A stretch of 64,000 nucleotides of DNA from Pelagicoccus albus (GCF_014230145.1 NZ_JACHVC010000005.1:300273-364272), one strand, 5' to 3'. Counted from the stretch's first letter, positions 25,996 to 35,501 are shown. Notes: generated by a model from the sequence alone, not told the origin. Numbers and translations: made by a program.

Positions 25996-28455
25996 TTACA
26001 TTGAATCCAGATCTACCAAGATCTCGCGCGGGCTAGAACCATTTTCGGGGCCGACGATACCGCGGTCTTCGAGTTGATCCATTAGGTTCGCGGCTCGATT
26101 GTAGCCGATTCGCAATCTACGCTGCAGCATCGACGTCGATGCTCGCTTTGTGGAACGGAGTACATCGATCGCTTTGGAGAATAGCTCGTCGCCACCGTCG
26201 CCGTCGTCTCCACCGCCTGTGAGGTCCAGTTCCTCGCCCGCTTCGATCTGCTTCTGCACATCTTCGGCGAACTTTGGAGGACCATTGGCTTTGAGGTATT
26301 CGACGATATCCGCGATCTCTTCGTCGGAAACAAAAGCGCCTTGCGATCGGATGAGTCGAGAGGAGCCAGGTGGGGAGAATAGCATGTCGCCTCGGCCGAT
26401 GAGCTGCTCAGCTCCGCCGCCGTCCAGAATGGTGCGCGAGTCGATTTTTGAAGAGACTTGGAAGGAGATGCGGCACGGCAAGTTGGCCTTGATCACGCCA
26501 GTGATGACGTTGACCGACGGACGTTGTGTCGCCAATACCAAGTGGATGCCTGCGGCACGAGCTAGCTGGGCGAGACGGGCGATACCGGTTTCGATGTCTG
26601 CCGGAGCGACCATCATCAAGTCGGCCAACTCGTCCACGATACAAACGATATATGGAAGCTTTTCCGGAGTCTCTTCCAATACTCCCTCGTCTCGAGGTAC
26701 TTTGATTTCCAGCTCTTCCTGAATCTGCTCCTCGAACTTTTCCTCCTCGGTCTTCTCTTTCTCAGGCTTTTTGCGGCCGTTGAAGCCCGCTATGTTTCGC
26801 ACGCCTACCTTGGCGAACATTTCGTAGCGAGATTCCATCTCGTTCAGCAGCCACTTGAGGGCTCCCGGCACTTTCTTCGGGTCGGTGACCACTGGGATAA
26901 GCATGTGCGGGAGGGAGTTGAAAACCTTCATTTCCACTATCTTCGGGTCGACCATGATGAATCTCAGATTATCAGGTCCGGAGTGGAAGAGCAGGGAAGT
27001 AATAATCGAATTGATACAAACCGTCTTACCTGCGCCGGTGGCTCCCGCGATCAGGAGGTGAGGCATCTTGGTTAGGTCCGAAATGATTGGCTTGCCTGAC
27101 ACATCGCGTCCCAGAGCGATCGGAATTTCAGCTTTCGATTTTACCCAATCCTCCGATTCGAGGATCTCGCGAATGCCGACTGGCATGGAGACTTGGTTTG
27201 GCACCTCGATGCCAACGCAGCCTTTTCCCGGAACCGGAGCTAGGATACGAACTGAAACGGCCCGCATGCCGAGGGCGATGTTCTTGTCCAGATTCGAAAT
27301 TTTCTCCACTCGTACACCAGGTGCCGGGTAAACTTCGTAACGCGTGATGACTGGGCCGATGTGGATTTCGCCCATAGTGACTTCGACGCCAAACTCCTTC
27401 AATGTCTGACGGAGCCTTTCCGCGTTTTCTGTGTGCTCCTCTTCGGAGTTTGCTCCTTCGGGGGCTTCCAGCTCGGCCAGCAGGTCTAATGTCGGGAATG
27501 TGTAGTCGCCCACGGAAACGGGGAGTTTGGCCCGCGCTTTTTTGGTTTTCTCGGGAGCTACGATTTTCAGGACTTCGCCCAAAGTCTTTTTCTTGGGCTC
27601 TTCCTCTGGCTCCTCGACCGCTCGAGCTGGTTTCCTAGCCGGTAAGTTAACTTTGATGACAGGTTCCGATTTTTCCTCGGGCTCGGGCGATTTTTTTCCG
27701 CGACCTTCTCGCATCAGAGCTTTGGTAGCTTCGCGCTCTTCTTTCAGCAGACGCTTCGCCTCTTCGCGTTCCGCTTTCTGAGCTTCTTTCTCCTCCTTGG
27801 CGGCAATTTTCGCCAATCGCTTCGCTTCGCGTTTTTCCTCAGCAGCTGCGGCGCGTCGCTCTCTCCAGCGGGTAAAGGATTCCTTAAAGTGCTCTGTCGA
27901 TTCTGGGAGGCTTGGGAAAACGATCAAGGCGAGGCAGGTCAGGTAAATTGCACCCAGAATAACGGCTGAGCCTACGGTGCCGAGGTATACGAATAGCAAC
28001 TTGTTATATAGCAGGTTGCCCACTGCTCCACCAGTTCCGGTTACATAGCGTTGGGAGCCTTCCGCCCAGCCTGTGGAAGTCGCCAGACCTGAGCCAGCGA
28101 TTAAGGCGACAACAATTACCAGGCTCAGGATTAGCTTGTTGCGTCGATCTCGAGCCAAAAACGCTCCGCCCAGCCAGCCGACGAATAGTGGCACGAACCA
28201 TGACATGTATCCGAAGGCGGCTATCAACAATTCCGCGGACTCGGCCCCGAGAATGCCGATCATGTTGTTTTCCTTCGGATTGGTCGAACCGACCGAACTG
28301 CCTATGGAGACTTGGTAAGGCGTGTAGTCACTGAGGGCCAGGCCCAGCAAGACAGCGATTAGGAAGCACAAGGCGGCCCAAAGAAAGCGGCTGCGCATGC
28401 TGGCGGCCTTGATGTCGGATTCAGGTGTTTTGGTCGAATTACGCTTTTTCGCCAT
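25996..28455 (-). CDS. ftsK: DNA translocase FtsK/SpoIIIE
   Basis: Hexameric motor that pumps DNA toward dif at the division septum. Four or five membrane helices lie in residues ~25-190. A Lys/Glu-rich linker (~195-320) follows, then the motor: alpha/beta domains with Walker A GATGAGKTVCIN, Walker B YIVCIVDELADLMM and LVLATQRPSVNVITG. The C-terminal winged-helix gamma domain (residues ~745-819, RASTSMLQRRLRIGYNRAANLMDQLE) recognises KOPS-like sites. Length 819 is typical for the shorter FtsK forms. A leading Thr/Lys-rich start fits cytoplasmic exposure. Confidence 0.96.
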   Translation of the reverse strand: MAKKRNSTKTPESDIKAASMRSRFLWAALCFLIAVLLGLALSDYTPYQVSIGSSVGSTNPKENNMIGILGAESAELLIAAFGYMSWFVPLFVGWLGGAFLARDRRNKLILSLVIVVALIAGSGLATSTGWAEGSQRYVTGTGGAVGNLLYNKLLFVYLGTVGSAVILGAIYLTCLALIVFPSLPESTEHFKESFTRWRERRAAAAEEKREAKRLAKIAAKEEKEAQKAEREEAKRLLKEEREATKALMREGRGKKSPEPEEKSEPVIKVNLPARKPARAVEEPEEEPKKKTLGEVLKIVAPEKTKKARAKLPVSVGDYTFPTLDLLAELEAPEGANSEEEHTENAERLRQTLKEFGVEVTMGEIHIGPVITRYEVYPAPGVRVEKISNLDKNIALGMRAVSVRILAPVPGKGCVGIEVPNQVSMPVGIREILESEDWVKSKAEIPIALGRDVSGKPIISDLTKMPHLLIAGATGAGKTVCINSIITSLLFHSGPDNLRFIMVDPKIVEMKVFNSLPHMLIPVVTDPKKVPGALKWLLNEMESRYEMFAKVGVRNIAGFNGRKKPEKEKTEEEKFEEQIQEELEIKVPRDEGVLEETPEKLPYIVCIVDELADLMMVAPADIETGIARLAQLARAAGIHLVLATQRPSVNVITGVIKANLPCRISFQVSSKIDSRTILDGGGAEQLIGRGDMLFSPPGSSRLIRSQGAFVSDEEIADIVEYLKANGPPKFAEDVQKQIEAGEELDLTGGGDDGDGGDELFSKAIDVLRSTKRASTSMLQRRLRIGYNRAANLMDQLEDRGIVGPENGSSPREILVDLDSM

Positions 28456-28761
28456 GTGGTAAGGGAATCTAAAATAGGGCGAGCGGCCTCCGCTAGCCTT
28501 TTTGTGATAGGTGAGAAGATGGCTTTGGGGACGGTTTGCAATTATTAAACTCGCTGGCTGTCCCGAGTGGCTGGAGCCCTGCCTTGCCGCTATTTGGGGC
28601 TTGGGCCGGCTGGAAGCCTCGGAATTTTAGACGTGCATTAGAAACGCGTTTCAGGAATTGAGATCCAGCGTCCGATGACTTGCGTTTGTCCGGCGGATCG
28701 AAATTTACGGCTTGTTTCAACTCAGGGGGAGGGCTTTGGTCTTGTGCGGAGAGAACCTACT
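28456..28761. other. 306-base divergent intergenic region between ftsK and manA
   Basis: I see no coding frame, RNA gene or clear hairpin terminator here. It must hold the promoters of ftsK (reverse) and manA (forward). A GC-rich run of short repeated words (GGCTGG, GGCCGGCTGG) lies at about 28550-28620. An ATG at 28675 is in frame with manA, but the residues it would add do not resemble the family. Confidence 0.4.
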
Positions 28762-29706
28762 ATGACAGCACCGATTTTTTTCAAACCGATCTATCAAGAG
28801 CGCGTCTGGGGCGCCCGGAACCTAAGCGAAGCGCTGGGAAGGGACTTGCCAGAGGGCAAGGTAATTGGCGAGGCCTGGGAAGTGGTCGACCGCCCAGAGG
28901 CCCAATCGGTCGTAGTAGGAGGCGATTTCGACGGATTGACGATAAGGGAGCTCATTTCGGGCAATGCGACAGCAGTAATGGGAGAAGGTTACGATCCTGA
29001 GCGACCTTTCCCGATTTTGGTAAAATGGCTAGACTGCGCGGATCGCCTTAGCCTACAGGTTCACCCGCCCGCGGAGGTCGCGCCTCAGCTTAATGGCGAG
29101 CCCAAGACAGAGAACTGGTATATCGCAGACTGCAAAGACGACGCCTCTCTCATTGTCGGACTTAAAAATGGAGCGACTCGCGAGGAGTTCGAACGCCGTT
29201 TGAAGGACAGCTCGCTCGAAGAGTGCATCCACCGTTTTCCGGTTAAACCGGGAGATTCCATTCTGGTGGAAAGTGGCCGTTTGCACGCCATCGATGCCGG
29301 AAACTTGATTTTGGAAATCCAGCAAAACTCGGACACGACCTACCGGGTTTACGACTGGGGCCGCGTTGGTTTGGACGGATCTCCTCGCCAATTGCATATC
29401 GAGGAATCTCTTGCCAGTATTGAATGGAACGACTTCGAACCGAGTGCCATGAGCTCCGAAGGGGCAGAAGTGGTATTGGCGGACTGCAAAGAGTTTCGTC
29501 TAGTCAAATATGAACTGACCGCGGAAAATGCGGTTGTCAGCATCCCTGCGGGCGAAGGTCGCCTGCTTAGCCCGGTAGAGGGTAAGGTTCTGGCTAACGG
29601 AGTCACCGTTTCTCGCGGAGACAACGTGTTGCTCGCTGCGGACACTGCTTGGGAGATCACGGGTGAACCGGGAGCAGCATTTCTGGTGACTGAGCGTTTC
29701 GTATAA
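28762..29706 (+). CDS. manA: Mannose-6-phosphate isomerase, class I
   Basis: Zinc enzyme that interconverts mannose 6-phosphate and fructose 6-phosphate, feeding GDP-mannose and glycan synthesis. The start ATG at 28762 gives the standard FFKPIYQERVWGARNL opening. Cupin metal ligands are visible in LSLQVHPPAE and KTENWYI; SILVESGRLHAIDAG and LEIQQNSDTTYRVYDWGR are family signatures. Length 314 matches the short (Bacillus-type) class. It is followed, 13 bases on, by an AsmA-like gene that may be co-transcribed. Confidence 0.93.
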   Translation: MTAPIFFKPIYQERVWGARNLSEALGRDLPEGKVIGEAWEVVDRPEAQSVVVGGDFDGLTIRELISGNATAVMGEGYDPERPFPILVKWLDCADRLSLQVHPPAEVAPQLNGEPKTENWYIADCKDDASLIVGLKNGATREEFERRLKDSSLEECIHRFPVKPGDSILVESGRLHAIDAGNLILEIQQNSDTTYRVYDWGRVGLDGSPRQLHIEESLASIEWNDFEPSAMSSEGAEVVLADCKEFRLVKYELTAENAVVSIPAGEGRLLSPVEGKVLANGVTVSRGDNVLLAADTAWEITGEPGAAFLVTERFV

Positions 29707-29719
29707 GCTCCGAACTCGG

Positions 29720-30364
29720 ATGTTCGCCACAGGTCGCCTTTCCAAATCTCGTTTCTCCCGAAGGGGCGGGATAGTGAAGCCCGCTATTGGACTGCTCGCA
29801 TTTTGCAGCGCGGCCGGAATGCTAGGGTGGATGCTTCTCATGCCTGACGCGGTGCGTCAGGAAATTGAAGCGCGAACCGGTTTTCCAGTTCAGGCGGAGC
29901 GTCTGACTTTGAATCCGGTCGGCCTCGCATTGGAAGGTCGCGAGGTCATCATAGGAAATCCAGCCGAGTTCGGCGGGGGCAAGCCTTTCATGGAGATTGA
30001 AAGCCTCACTGCCCACGCCAGCCTGTCCGCCCTGGGGCGAGGCGAAATTTGGATCGAAGACATGGAGCTGCGAGTTCGCCGAGCGACTCTTGTAGTAGAT
30101 GAGCGAGGACGTTTTAACTTGGACGGCTTTGCCAATTCGCTCTTCGCGAAAAAGGGGAGCTCCGAACCAATGCCGTTTTTCGCTGAGGAAGTTCGCTTGA
30201 TCGTCGAGGAGCTGGTATTTGTCGATAACAGTCTACCGTTGCCGAAGAGCAGTTCCATCGCGGTCCGCTTGGATCAGGAATTGACCGATTTGGAAGATCC
30301 GCAGGAACTCTTCTCGCCGCTCGTTGACCTAGCGCGTCGAGTGGGATCTTTGCCGGTGCGATAG
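29720..30364 (+). CDS. AsmA/DUF748-like short membrane-anchored protein
   Basis: 214-residue product with an N-terminal membrane anchor (residues ~18-42, VKPAIGLLAFCSAAGMLGWMLLM). The following part resembles the start of AsmA-like proteins: a helix (VRQEIEARTGFPVQAERLTLNPVGLALEG), then FMEIESLTAHASLSALGRGEIWIEDMELRVRRATLVVDERGRFNLDGF. AsmA-like proteins lie along the periplasmic side of the envelope and are linked with lipid transport. This one is far shorter than the usual 500 or more residues, so it holds only the anchor and first domain. Function is unknown; it may be co-transcribed with manA. Confidence 0.68.
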   Translation: MFATGRLSKSRFSRRGGIVKPAIGLLAFCSAAGMLGWMLLMPDAVRQEIEARTGFPVQAERLTLNPVGLALEGREVIIGNPAEFGGGKPFMEIESLTAHASLSALGRGEIWIEDMELRVRRATLVVDERGRFNLDGFANSLFAKKGSSEPMPFFAEEVRLIVEELVFVDNSLPLPKSSSIAVRLDQELTDLEDPQELFSPLVDLARRVGSLPVR

Positions 30365-30371
30365 GCGCCAA

Positions 30372-30427
30372 CCCCTATTTTTAGCTGATCGGAAACCTCG
30401 GAATGCGTGGTTTGGGCTAAAAAGGGG
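30372..30427 (+). repeat. Inverted repeat upstream of grpE
   Basis: The arms are CCCCTATTTTTAGC (30372-30385) and GCTAAAAAGGGG (30416-30427), which pair except for a two-base bulge, with a 30-base loop. It lies 65 bases before the grpE ATG, in the only region available for a heat-shock promoter. It does not match the CIRCE consensus. Confidence 0.45.
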
Positions 30428-30491
30428 CTCGACCTCGTCGAAAATCTCTTTGATTCCGAGGGGAACTGATCTAGAGAATCACTGTTTGGCT

Positions 30492-31103
30492 ATGGAAAAC
30501 GCTAAGGAAACACCAGAAGTAGAAGAAAACGAAGAAGCGCAAACGGCAGAAGCGAGCGCCGACGCAGCGGAGGCTTCTGAAGAGGAAGCGGTCGAAGAAA
30601 CGGCTGAACCCAAGGAGCTGACGTTGGAGGAGAAACTCGAAGCTGCCAAAGCTGAAGCTTCCGAAAACTACAATAATTACCTGAGAGCCGTTGCGGATCT
30701 CGACACCTATCGCCGCCGAGTCATGCGTGAAAAGGACGAACTCAAGCAGTACGCAATCGCGGGTCTGCTCGAGGATTTCTTGCCTGTTTACGATAACCTC
30801 GGACTGGGACTCATGTCTGCAGAACAGACTTCGGACCCCAAGGTTGTGGTGCAAGGGATCCAAATGGTAATGACTCAGTTCAAGTCTCTGCTTGAAGACA
30901 ATGGCATCTCCGAAGTCGCTCCCGCGGCAGGGGACGAGTTTGACCCCAATCTTGCGGAAGCGTTTCAGACGCAACCCAGTGACGAGATTGAGGAAGGAAA
31001 GGTCCTTTCGCTGATGCGTAAAGGCTTCAAACTCAACGGACGTCTCTTGCGTCCAGCTTCCGTAGTGGTAAGCGGAGGACCTGCAGGATCCGAAGAGGCT
31101 TAG
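30492..31103 (+). CDS. grpE: Nucleotide exchange factor GrpE
   Basis: Co-chaperone that removes ADP from DnaK. The ATG at 30492 is chosen; a non-ATG extension upstream is unlikely. The first ~50 residues are Glu-rich and disordered. The core follows with the long coiled helix (EKLEAAKAEASENYNNYLRAVADLDTYRRR) and the beta-domain signatures DEFDPNLAEAFQT and KVLSLMRKGFKLNGRLLRPASVVVS. Length 203 is normal. dnaJ starts 32 bases later. dnaK itself is not in the window. Confidence 0.95.
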   Translation: MENAKETPEVEENEEAQTAEASADAAEASEEEAVEETAEPKELTLEEKLEAAKAEASENYNNYLRAVADLDTYRRRVMREKDELKQYAIAGLLEDFLPVYDNLGLGLMSAEQTSDPKVVVQGIQMVMTQFKSLLEDNGISEVAPAAGDEFDPNLAEAFQTQPSDEIEEGKVLSLMRKGFKLNGRLLRPASVVVSGGPAGSEEA

Positions 31104-31135
31104 ACGTAAAAGAGCCCTAGGGAGGAATCGAATAC

Positions 31136-32299
31136 GTGAAAGAAGATTACTACGAACTACTCGGAGTTAGCAAACAAGCTACCCAAGACGAACTGAAGAA
31201 GGCTTACCGCAAGATGGCGGTAAAGTACCACCCGGACAAAAACCCGGGTAACCACGAAGCTGAGGAGAACTTTAAAAAGGTATCCGAGGCTTATGAAGTT
31301 CTGAAGGACGAGCAGAAGCGTGCCGCTTACGATCGCTACGGTCATGCCGCCTTCAGCAACGGTGGCATGGGCGGCGGTGGAGGCGGCGGCGGTGCCGGTG
31401 GTCCTTTCCACGATCCGTTTGATATCTTCAGCGAAGTTTTCGGTGGCGGCGGCGGAGGTGGCAGCATCTTCGAAGAATTTTTTGGCGGTGGAGGCGGCGC
31501 AAGTCGCGGACGCGGTGGAGCTTCTCGCGGCTCCGACCTTCGCTACGATCTCGAGATCGACCTCGAAGAAGCGGCCAAAGGCGTCGAAAAGGAGATTTCC
31601 TTTCGAAAGCCCACTACTTGCGGAAAGTGTTCTGGCTCCGGAGCAGAGCCCGGCAGCGGCGTAAAGACCTGTCCCACCTGTGGTGGTCACGGTCAAGTAA
31701 CCGCTTCGAAAGGGTTTTTCTCCGTCCGCCAAACCTGTCCGACCTGTAATGGCAGCGGACAAAAGGTGGAAAAGCCGTGCTCCAGTTGTGGTGGAGAGGG
31801 TCGCGTAAACGAAACCACAAAGATTAAGGTTAAGGTACCTCCTGGCGTCGACACTGGTTCGAAGCTACGTTCCGCCGGCAACGGTGAAGCTGGTATGCAT
31901 GGCGGACCTGCGGGAGATCTCTATATCGTTTTGCATGTTCGAGACCACGAGGTTTTCGAACGCCAAGACGAGAACCTTTACTGCGAGATCCCGATCAAGT
32001 TTACTCTCGCGACTTTGGGCGGCATGATCGAAGTGCCGACTCTGACGGGGAAGGCGAGTTTGAAGATTCCAGCCGGTACACAGAGCGGGACTACCTTCCG
32101 TCTCAAGGGCAAGGGGATGCCGAGCTTGCGAGGCGGCTATTATGGGGACCAGATGGTTCGCGTGAAAATCGAAGTGCCCAAGTCTTTAACTTCGGAACAA
32201 AAGCAGAAGCTCGAAGAGTTTGCTTTGGCTTGCGGTGACGCAGGCGACGACGACGAGCCGAAGGGTTTTTTCGAAAAGGCTAAAAAGATCTTCGACTAG
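31136..32299 (+). CDS. dnaJ: Chaperone protein DnaJ
   Basis: Type I Hsp40. The J domain (residues 1-70) contains the HPD triad in [10 protein letters not shown] long Gly/Phe region (~78-130) is almost pure glycine in places. Four CxxCxGxG zinc motifs follow ([32 protein letters not shown]), then the two substrate-binding beta domains and a C-terminal dimerisation end. The start is GTG, supported by GGAGG at 31121-31125. It is co-directional with grpE and followed by a strong terminator. Confidence 0.96.
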   Translation: MKEDYYELLGVSKQATQDELKKAYRKMAVKYHPDKNPGNHEAEENFKKVSEAYEVLKDEQKRAAYDRYGHAAFSNGGMGGGGGGGGAGGPFHDPFDIFSEVFGGGGGGGSIFEEFFGGGGGASRGRGGASRGSDLRYDLEIDLEEAAKGVEKEISFRKPTTCGKCSGSGAEPGSGVKTCPTCGGHGQVTASKGFFSVRQTCPTCNGSGQKVEKPCSSCGGEGRVNETTKIKVKVPPGVDTGSKLRSAGNGEAGMHGGPAGDLYIVLHVRDHEVFERQDENLYCEIPIKFTLATLGGMIEVPTLTGKASLKIPAGTQSGTTFRLKGKGMPSLRGGYYGDQMVRVKIEVPKSLTSEQKQKLEEFALACGDAGDDDEPKGFFEKAKKIFD

Positions 32300-32323
32300 G
32301 TTCGGAGCTGATATTTCAAAACG

Positions 32324-32352
32324 AGGCACCCATTGTTTGGGTGCCTTTTTTA
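32324..32352 (+). terminator. Terminator of grpE-dnaJ
   Basis: Stem AGGCACCC / GGGTGCCT (32324-32331 and 32339-32346) with a 7-base loop, followed by a run of T. It lies 24 bases after the dnaJ stop. Confidence 0.85.
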
Positions 32353-32426
32353 GTGCTTCTCTAGATTCGCCCAGCCCAGCTGCAGCGGCTGGCGGCATCG
32401 ATCCTGCAATGTAGGTCTGGATCGAG

Positions 32427-33047
32427 ATGCCAGAGTTATGCAATAGTCTAAGCCCATCGGGGGCAGATGAGGAGGAAAGCGAAAAAAGGGGCTTGGCAGC
32501 CAAAGTCTCCAAGTTGGTCGACTCGAAACATATGTTTTGGGGAATTGGTTTGGCTTCATTTTTAGAGTCAACTCTCGTGCCTATCCCGCTGGAGACGATT
32601 CTCATACCCCTGATGCAGTCTCGTAGGGAGAAGCTCCTCTGGATCGCCCTTGCTGTTCTAATAGGCTGTTTGTTAGGGGCGATATTTGGATACGCGATCG
32701 GGTACTACCTGTACGAATCCATTGGGACGCAAGTGGTTAACTTGTTTTCATCGGCGGAAGAGTTCGAGTCTCTTAGGGATCGAATGAACAACGGTGGCTT
32801 CGGTTTTGTATTCAGCGTAGGAGTGACGCCTGTGCCGTTTCAAATCGCAATGCTTGCTGCGGGTGCAACGAAGTTCTCTTTGCTTACCTTCCTTGCCGCT
32901 TCGGCCTTGTCCAGAGGCATCCGCTATTTCGGTTTGGCCATTCTCGTTTACTTTTTCGGAAATCAAGCGGAGGAGATTTACGAGAAAAACAAGGTGGCGG
33001 TTGGAGTAGCTCTGCTCGCTCTTGTAATTATTTTTTGGATCTTTTAG
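32427..33047 (+). CDS. DedA/VTT-domain membrane protein (YqaA-like)
   Basis: Polytopic membrane protein of 206 residues with the VTT (SNARE-associated Golgi) domain: FLESTLVPIPLETILIPLMQSRREK near residue 45, a G-rich helix (LIGCLLGAIFGYAIGYYLYESIG) and GVTPVPFQIAMLAAGATKFSLLTFLAASALSRGIRYF. Proteins of this type (DedA, YqaA) are associated with lipid flipping and membrane homeostasis. A ~30-residue hydrophilic extension precedes the domain. It lies alone between the dnaJ terminator and convergent htpG. Confidence 0.85.
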   Translation: MPELCNSLSPSGADEEESEKRGLAAKVSKLVDSKHMFWGIGLASFLESTLVPIPLETILIPLMQSRREKLLWIALAVLIGCLLGAIFGYAIGYYLYESIGTQVVNLFSSAEEFESLRDRMNNGGFGFVFSVGVTPVPFQIAMLAAGATKFSLLTFLAASALSRGIRYFGLAILVYFFGNQAEEIYEKNKVAVGVALLALVIIFWIF

Positions 33048-33140
33048 CGGCTCGATAGGTGGCGATCACGTGCAGACTGCCCATTTTCAATTGCAGTTTG
33101 CAGGTGGACACGCTGGCCCGGCGACGACCCAAGCTGATCC

Positions 33141-33159
33141 GCTTCACGACTCGTGAAGC
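33141..33159. repeat. Perfect short inverted repeat between the DedA gene and htpG
   Basis: GCTTCACGA and TCGTGAAGC around a single C, i.e. a 9-base perfect palindrome with one central base. It lies in the convergent gap just before the htpG terminator. It could serve as the 3' end of the DedA transcript, although no T-run follows. Confidence 0.45.
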
Positions 33160-33166
33160 ATGAGGA

Positions 33167-33201
33167 CAAAAAAAGCCCGGCCGCTATCTCCGGGCCGGGC
33201 T
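33167..33201 (-). terminator. Terminator of htpG
   Basis: Stem AGCCCGGCC / GGCCGGGCT (33174-33182 and 33193-33201), loop of 10, followed on the reverse strand by seven T. It begins 32 bases after the htpG stop. Confidence 0.85.
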
Positions 33202-33232
33202 TTATGTGTGATATAATTCTATTCGCTAAGCG

Positions 33233-35080
33233 TTACTTGGTAGCGGCTTGTTCGAGGATTTGATACATGCGAGTGATCATTTCCTTCGGGTCTTCGAGAA
33301 GGCCGGCGGCGACCAGAGCGTTGTCGAAGGTTTGTTGGGCGATGAGCTTAGCGAGGTCTTCGTTGGACGCACGCTGCGTATTCAAGTTCTTGATCAGGTC
33401 GTGTCGTGGATTGATCTCGAAAAGAACCTCTAGCGGCATCGGGCTGTTCTGTCCCATCTGCTTCATCATGCGTCGCATCTGGCTAGACATGGCGTCAGGC
33501 GATAGCGCAACGACGGGGCTGCCCACCAAACGGCTCGAAACTTTGACCTCTTTCACGCGTTCGCCGATGGTCTCTTTGAGCCACTCGCAGAGAGACTTGG
33601 CATCGTCGTCTGACAGGGCTTCACCTTCCGGATTCGGGGCATCGTCAAGATTGATGTCGCCTTGGTCCGCGGAGACGAGTTGCTTTTCCTCGAACTGGCC
33701 GAGGTTTGACATGACGTACTCGTCGATCGGCTCGTAGAGGAAAAGAACTTCCAAACCGCGAGCTTTGAGCCCTTCGAGGTAAGGGCCGGATTCGATAGAT
33801 TCGCGGTTTTGACCGAGAATGTAGTAGATCTCCTTTTGCTCGTCCTTCATGCGGGAAACGTAGTCGGCGAGGCTAGTGGTCTTGCCCTTTTCGGTTACGG
33901 AGGACTCGAAGTAGAGGAGTTTGGCGAGGTCGTCGCGATAGGTGAAATCGGTGGCCACGCCTTCCTTGAGGAATACTCCGAAGTTTTGGAAGAACTCCGC
34001 GTACTGTTCGGGGCGCTTCTTCGCTTCTTCCTTCAGGAACTTGAGGTAGCGCTTAGTGATGACGCGGCTCAATTTCTGGGTGAGGCCGTTGTCCTGCATG
34101 GTCTCACGCGAGATGTTCAAAGGAAGATCCGCGGAGTCGATGACACCCTTCAGGAAGCGGAGCCATTCTGGAAGGAGTTCCGTGGGCTTTGCGTCGATGA
34201 GGACCTTGCGACAGTGCAGCGCCACACCTGGATCGATGCGTCCGTAGCCGAAACGCTCGTTGTTCGTTTTTGGCGTGAAGAGGAGGGCCTTGATGTCCAG
34301 AGGCGCATCTGCAGAGAAATGGAGGCGGTAGTGAGGCTCGTCGAAGGCGTTGGCCTGGAATTTATAGAATTCCGTGTATTCTTCGTCGGTGATCTCGGAC
34401 TTGGAACGGAGCCAGAGAGCTTCCACTGTGTTCACTTTCTCGTCGTTCAGCTTGATTGGGAACTGAACGAAAGAAGAGTAGCGTTTGATGATTTCCTTAA
34501 CGGAATCGGCCTTGGCGTACTGCTTGTAGTCGTCGCCAAGTTCGATGACGATACGGGCTCCACGTTGCGTGTCGTCTGACTCTTCGATTTCGTAAGATCC
34601 CACACCGTCCGAGGTCCAGATGTGTCCAGACTCGTCCTTTTTCCAGGAGTGAGTGTAGACTTTGACGCTCTTGGCTACCATGAAGGCGGAGTAGAAACCC
34701 ACTCCGAATTGACCGATGAGATCGGCGTTGTTGTCGCCGCCCGCCTTGAGGGCTTCGAGGAATTGCTTGGAGCCGGAGTGGGCGATGGTGCCGAGGTTTT
34801 CGACGAGTTCGTCGCGGGTAAGTCCGATACCATAGTCTTGGATCGTAATGGTATTGGCTTCCTCGTCGGTCTTGATGTTGATCTCAAGTTCGAGGTCATC
34901 CTGGTGCACATCCTTTTCGGTGATCTTGAGGTGCCGCAGTTTTTCAAGCGCGTCGGATGCGTTTGAAATGAGTTCCCGAACGAAGATCTCCTTTTCGGTG
35001 TAGAGGCTGTGGATTACGATATCCAACAGTTGTTTGATCTCAGCTTTGAATTCGTGCTTTTCGGTGTTTTGTGCGCTCAT
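33233..35080 (-). CDS. htpG: Molecular chaperone HtpG (Hsp90)
   Basis: ATP-dependent chaperone. The start at 35080 (MSAQNTEKHEFKAE) is chosen over an upstream in-frame start. The GHKL ATPase domain shows IVIHSLYTEKEIFVRELISNASDAL, IQDYGIGLTRDELVENLGTIAHSG and IGQFGVGFYSAFMVA. The middle domain has the FLKGVIDSADLPLNISRETMQ signature, and the C-terminal dimerisation domain ends in a hydrophobic helix rather than an EEVD tail, as in bacterial forms. Length 615 is normal. It is a single-gene unit with its own terminator. Confidence 0.97.
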   Translation of the reverse strand: MSAQNTEKHEFKAEIKQLLDIVIHSLYTEKEIFVRELISNASDALEKLRHLKITEKDVHQDDLELEINIKTDEEANTITIQDYGIGLTRDELVENLGTIAHSGSKQFLEALKAGGDNNADLIGQFGVGFYSAFMVAKSVKVYTHSWKKDESGHIWTSDGVGSYEIEESDDTQRGARIVIELGDDYKQYAKADSVKEIIKRYSSFVQFPIKLNDEKVNTVEALWLRSKSEITDEEYTEFYKFQANAFDEPHYRLHFSADAPLDIKALLFTPKTNNERFGYGRIDPGVALHCRKVLIDAKPTELLPEWLRFLKGVIDSADLPLNISRETMQDNGLTQKLSRVITKRYLKFLKEEAKKRPEQYAEFFQNFGVFLKEGVATDFTYRDDLAKLLYFESSVTEKGKTTSLADYVSRMKDEQKEIYYILGQNRESIESGPYLEGLKARGLEVLFLYEPIDEYVMSNLGQFEEKQLVSADQGDINLDDAPNPEGEALSDDDAKSLCEWLKETIGERVKEVKVSSRLVGSPVVALSPDAMSSQMRRMMKQMGQNSPMPLEVLFEINPRHDLIKNLNTQRASNEDLAKLIAQQTFDNALVAAGLLEDPKEMITRMYQILEQAATK

Positions 35081-35231
35081 GATTCTTTTATTATCAGTGC
35101 TTAAGAAATTTGGGGCTAAATGCGTTAAGGAGTGAGTCCAAGGCTTCAAGCAGTAATTTTTGCAGAGCAGGGCGCATGCGGTTTATTACGAGCCACGTTC
35201 CTTCAGTGACTCGGCTTCTAGCCAACTCAGT

Positions 35232-35501
35232 ATGAACGCTCAGATACTCAAGATCACTGCGATTGCCGCTTTTGTTGCGGCGTTTGGCGCCTGGATTTAT
35301 GGCGGCGCTCAGGCCGGCTTCTACAAGACATTCTACCAGATAAAGAAGGTAGACGAAATTACGGGACTGAGCTATTCGGAAGAAGTCCCCGCACTATTGC
35401 CCGGTGTGGAGACTTTGGCGCTAGGGTTTGGCGTATTTGTGCTCCTGCTCGCTGTGAGCGAGTGGATGGAGCTGAAGGCAAAGGGAGCTCGACAACTTTA
35501 A
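35232..35501 (+). CDS. Small two-helix membrane protein, hypothetical
   Basis: 89 residues. Two hydrophobic helices (residues ~5-27, LKITAIAAFVAAFGAWIYGGAQAG, and ~58-78, LALGFGVFVLLLAVSEWM) flank a polar loop (KTFYQIKKVDEITGLSYSEEVPA). No family recognised. The ATG at 35232 is chosen over one at 35160 because the extra residues look non-coding. It is followed 19 bases later by the yceI gene and may be co-transcribed. Confidence 0.6.
   Translation: MNAQILKITAIAAFVAAFGAWIYGGAQAGFYKTFYQIKKVDEITGLSYSEEVPALLPGVETLALGFGVFVLLLAVSEWMELKAKGARQL

Noticed and set aside
26150..26722. 190-residue open frame on the forward strand
   Set aside because: It is antisense to ftsK and Ser-rich, the typical mirror of acidic and Gly/Ala-rich coding.
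31375..31530. Glycine-codon repeats (GGCGGTGGA-like)
   Set aside because: They encode the Gly-rich region of DnaJ, not a separate repeat element.
33809..34579. 256-residue open frame on the forward strand
   Set aside because: It is opposite htpG in a codon-register shadow; htpG matches a conserved family throughout.
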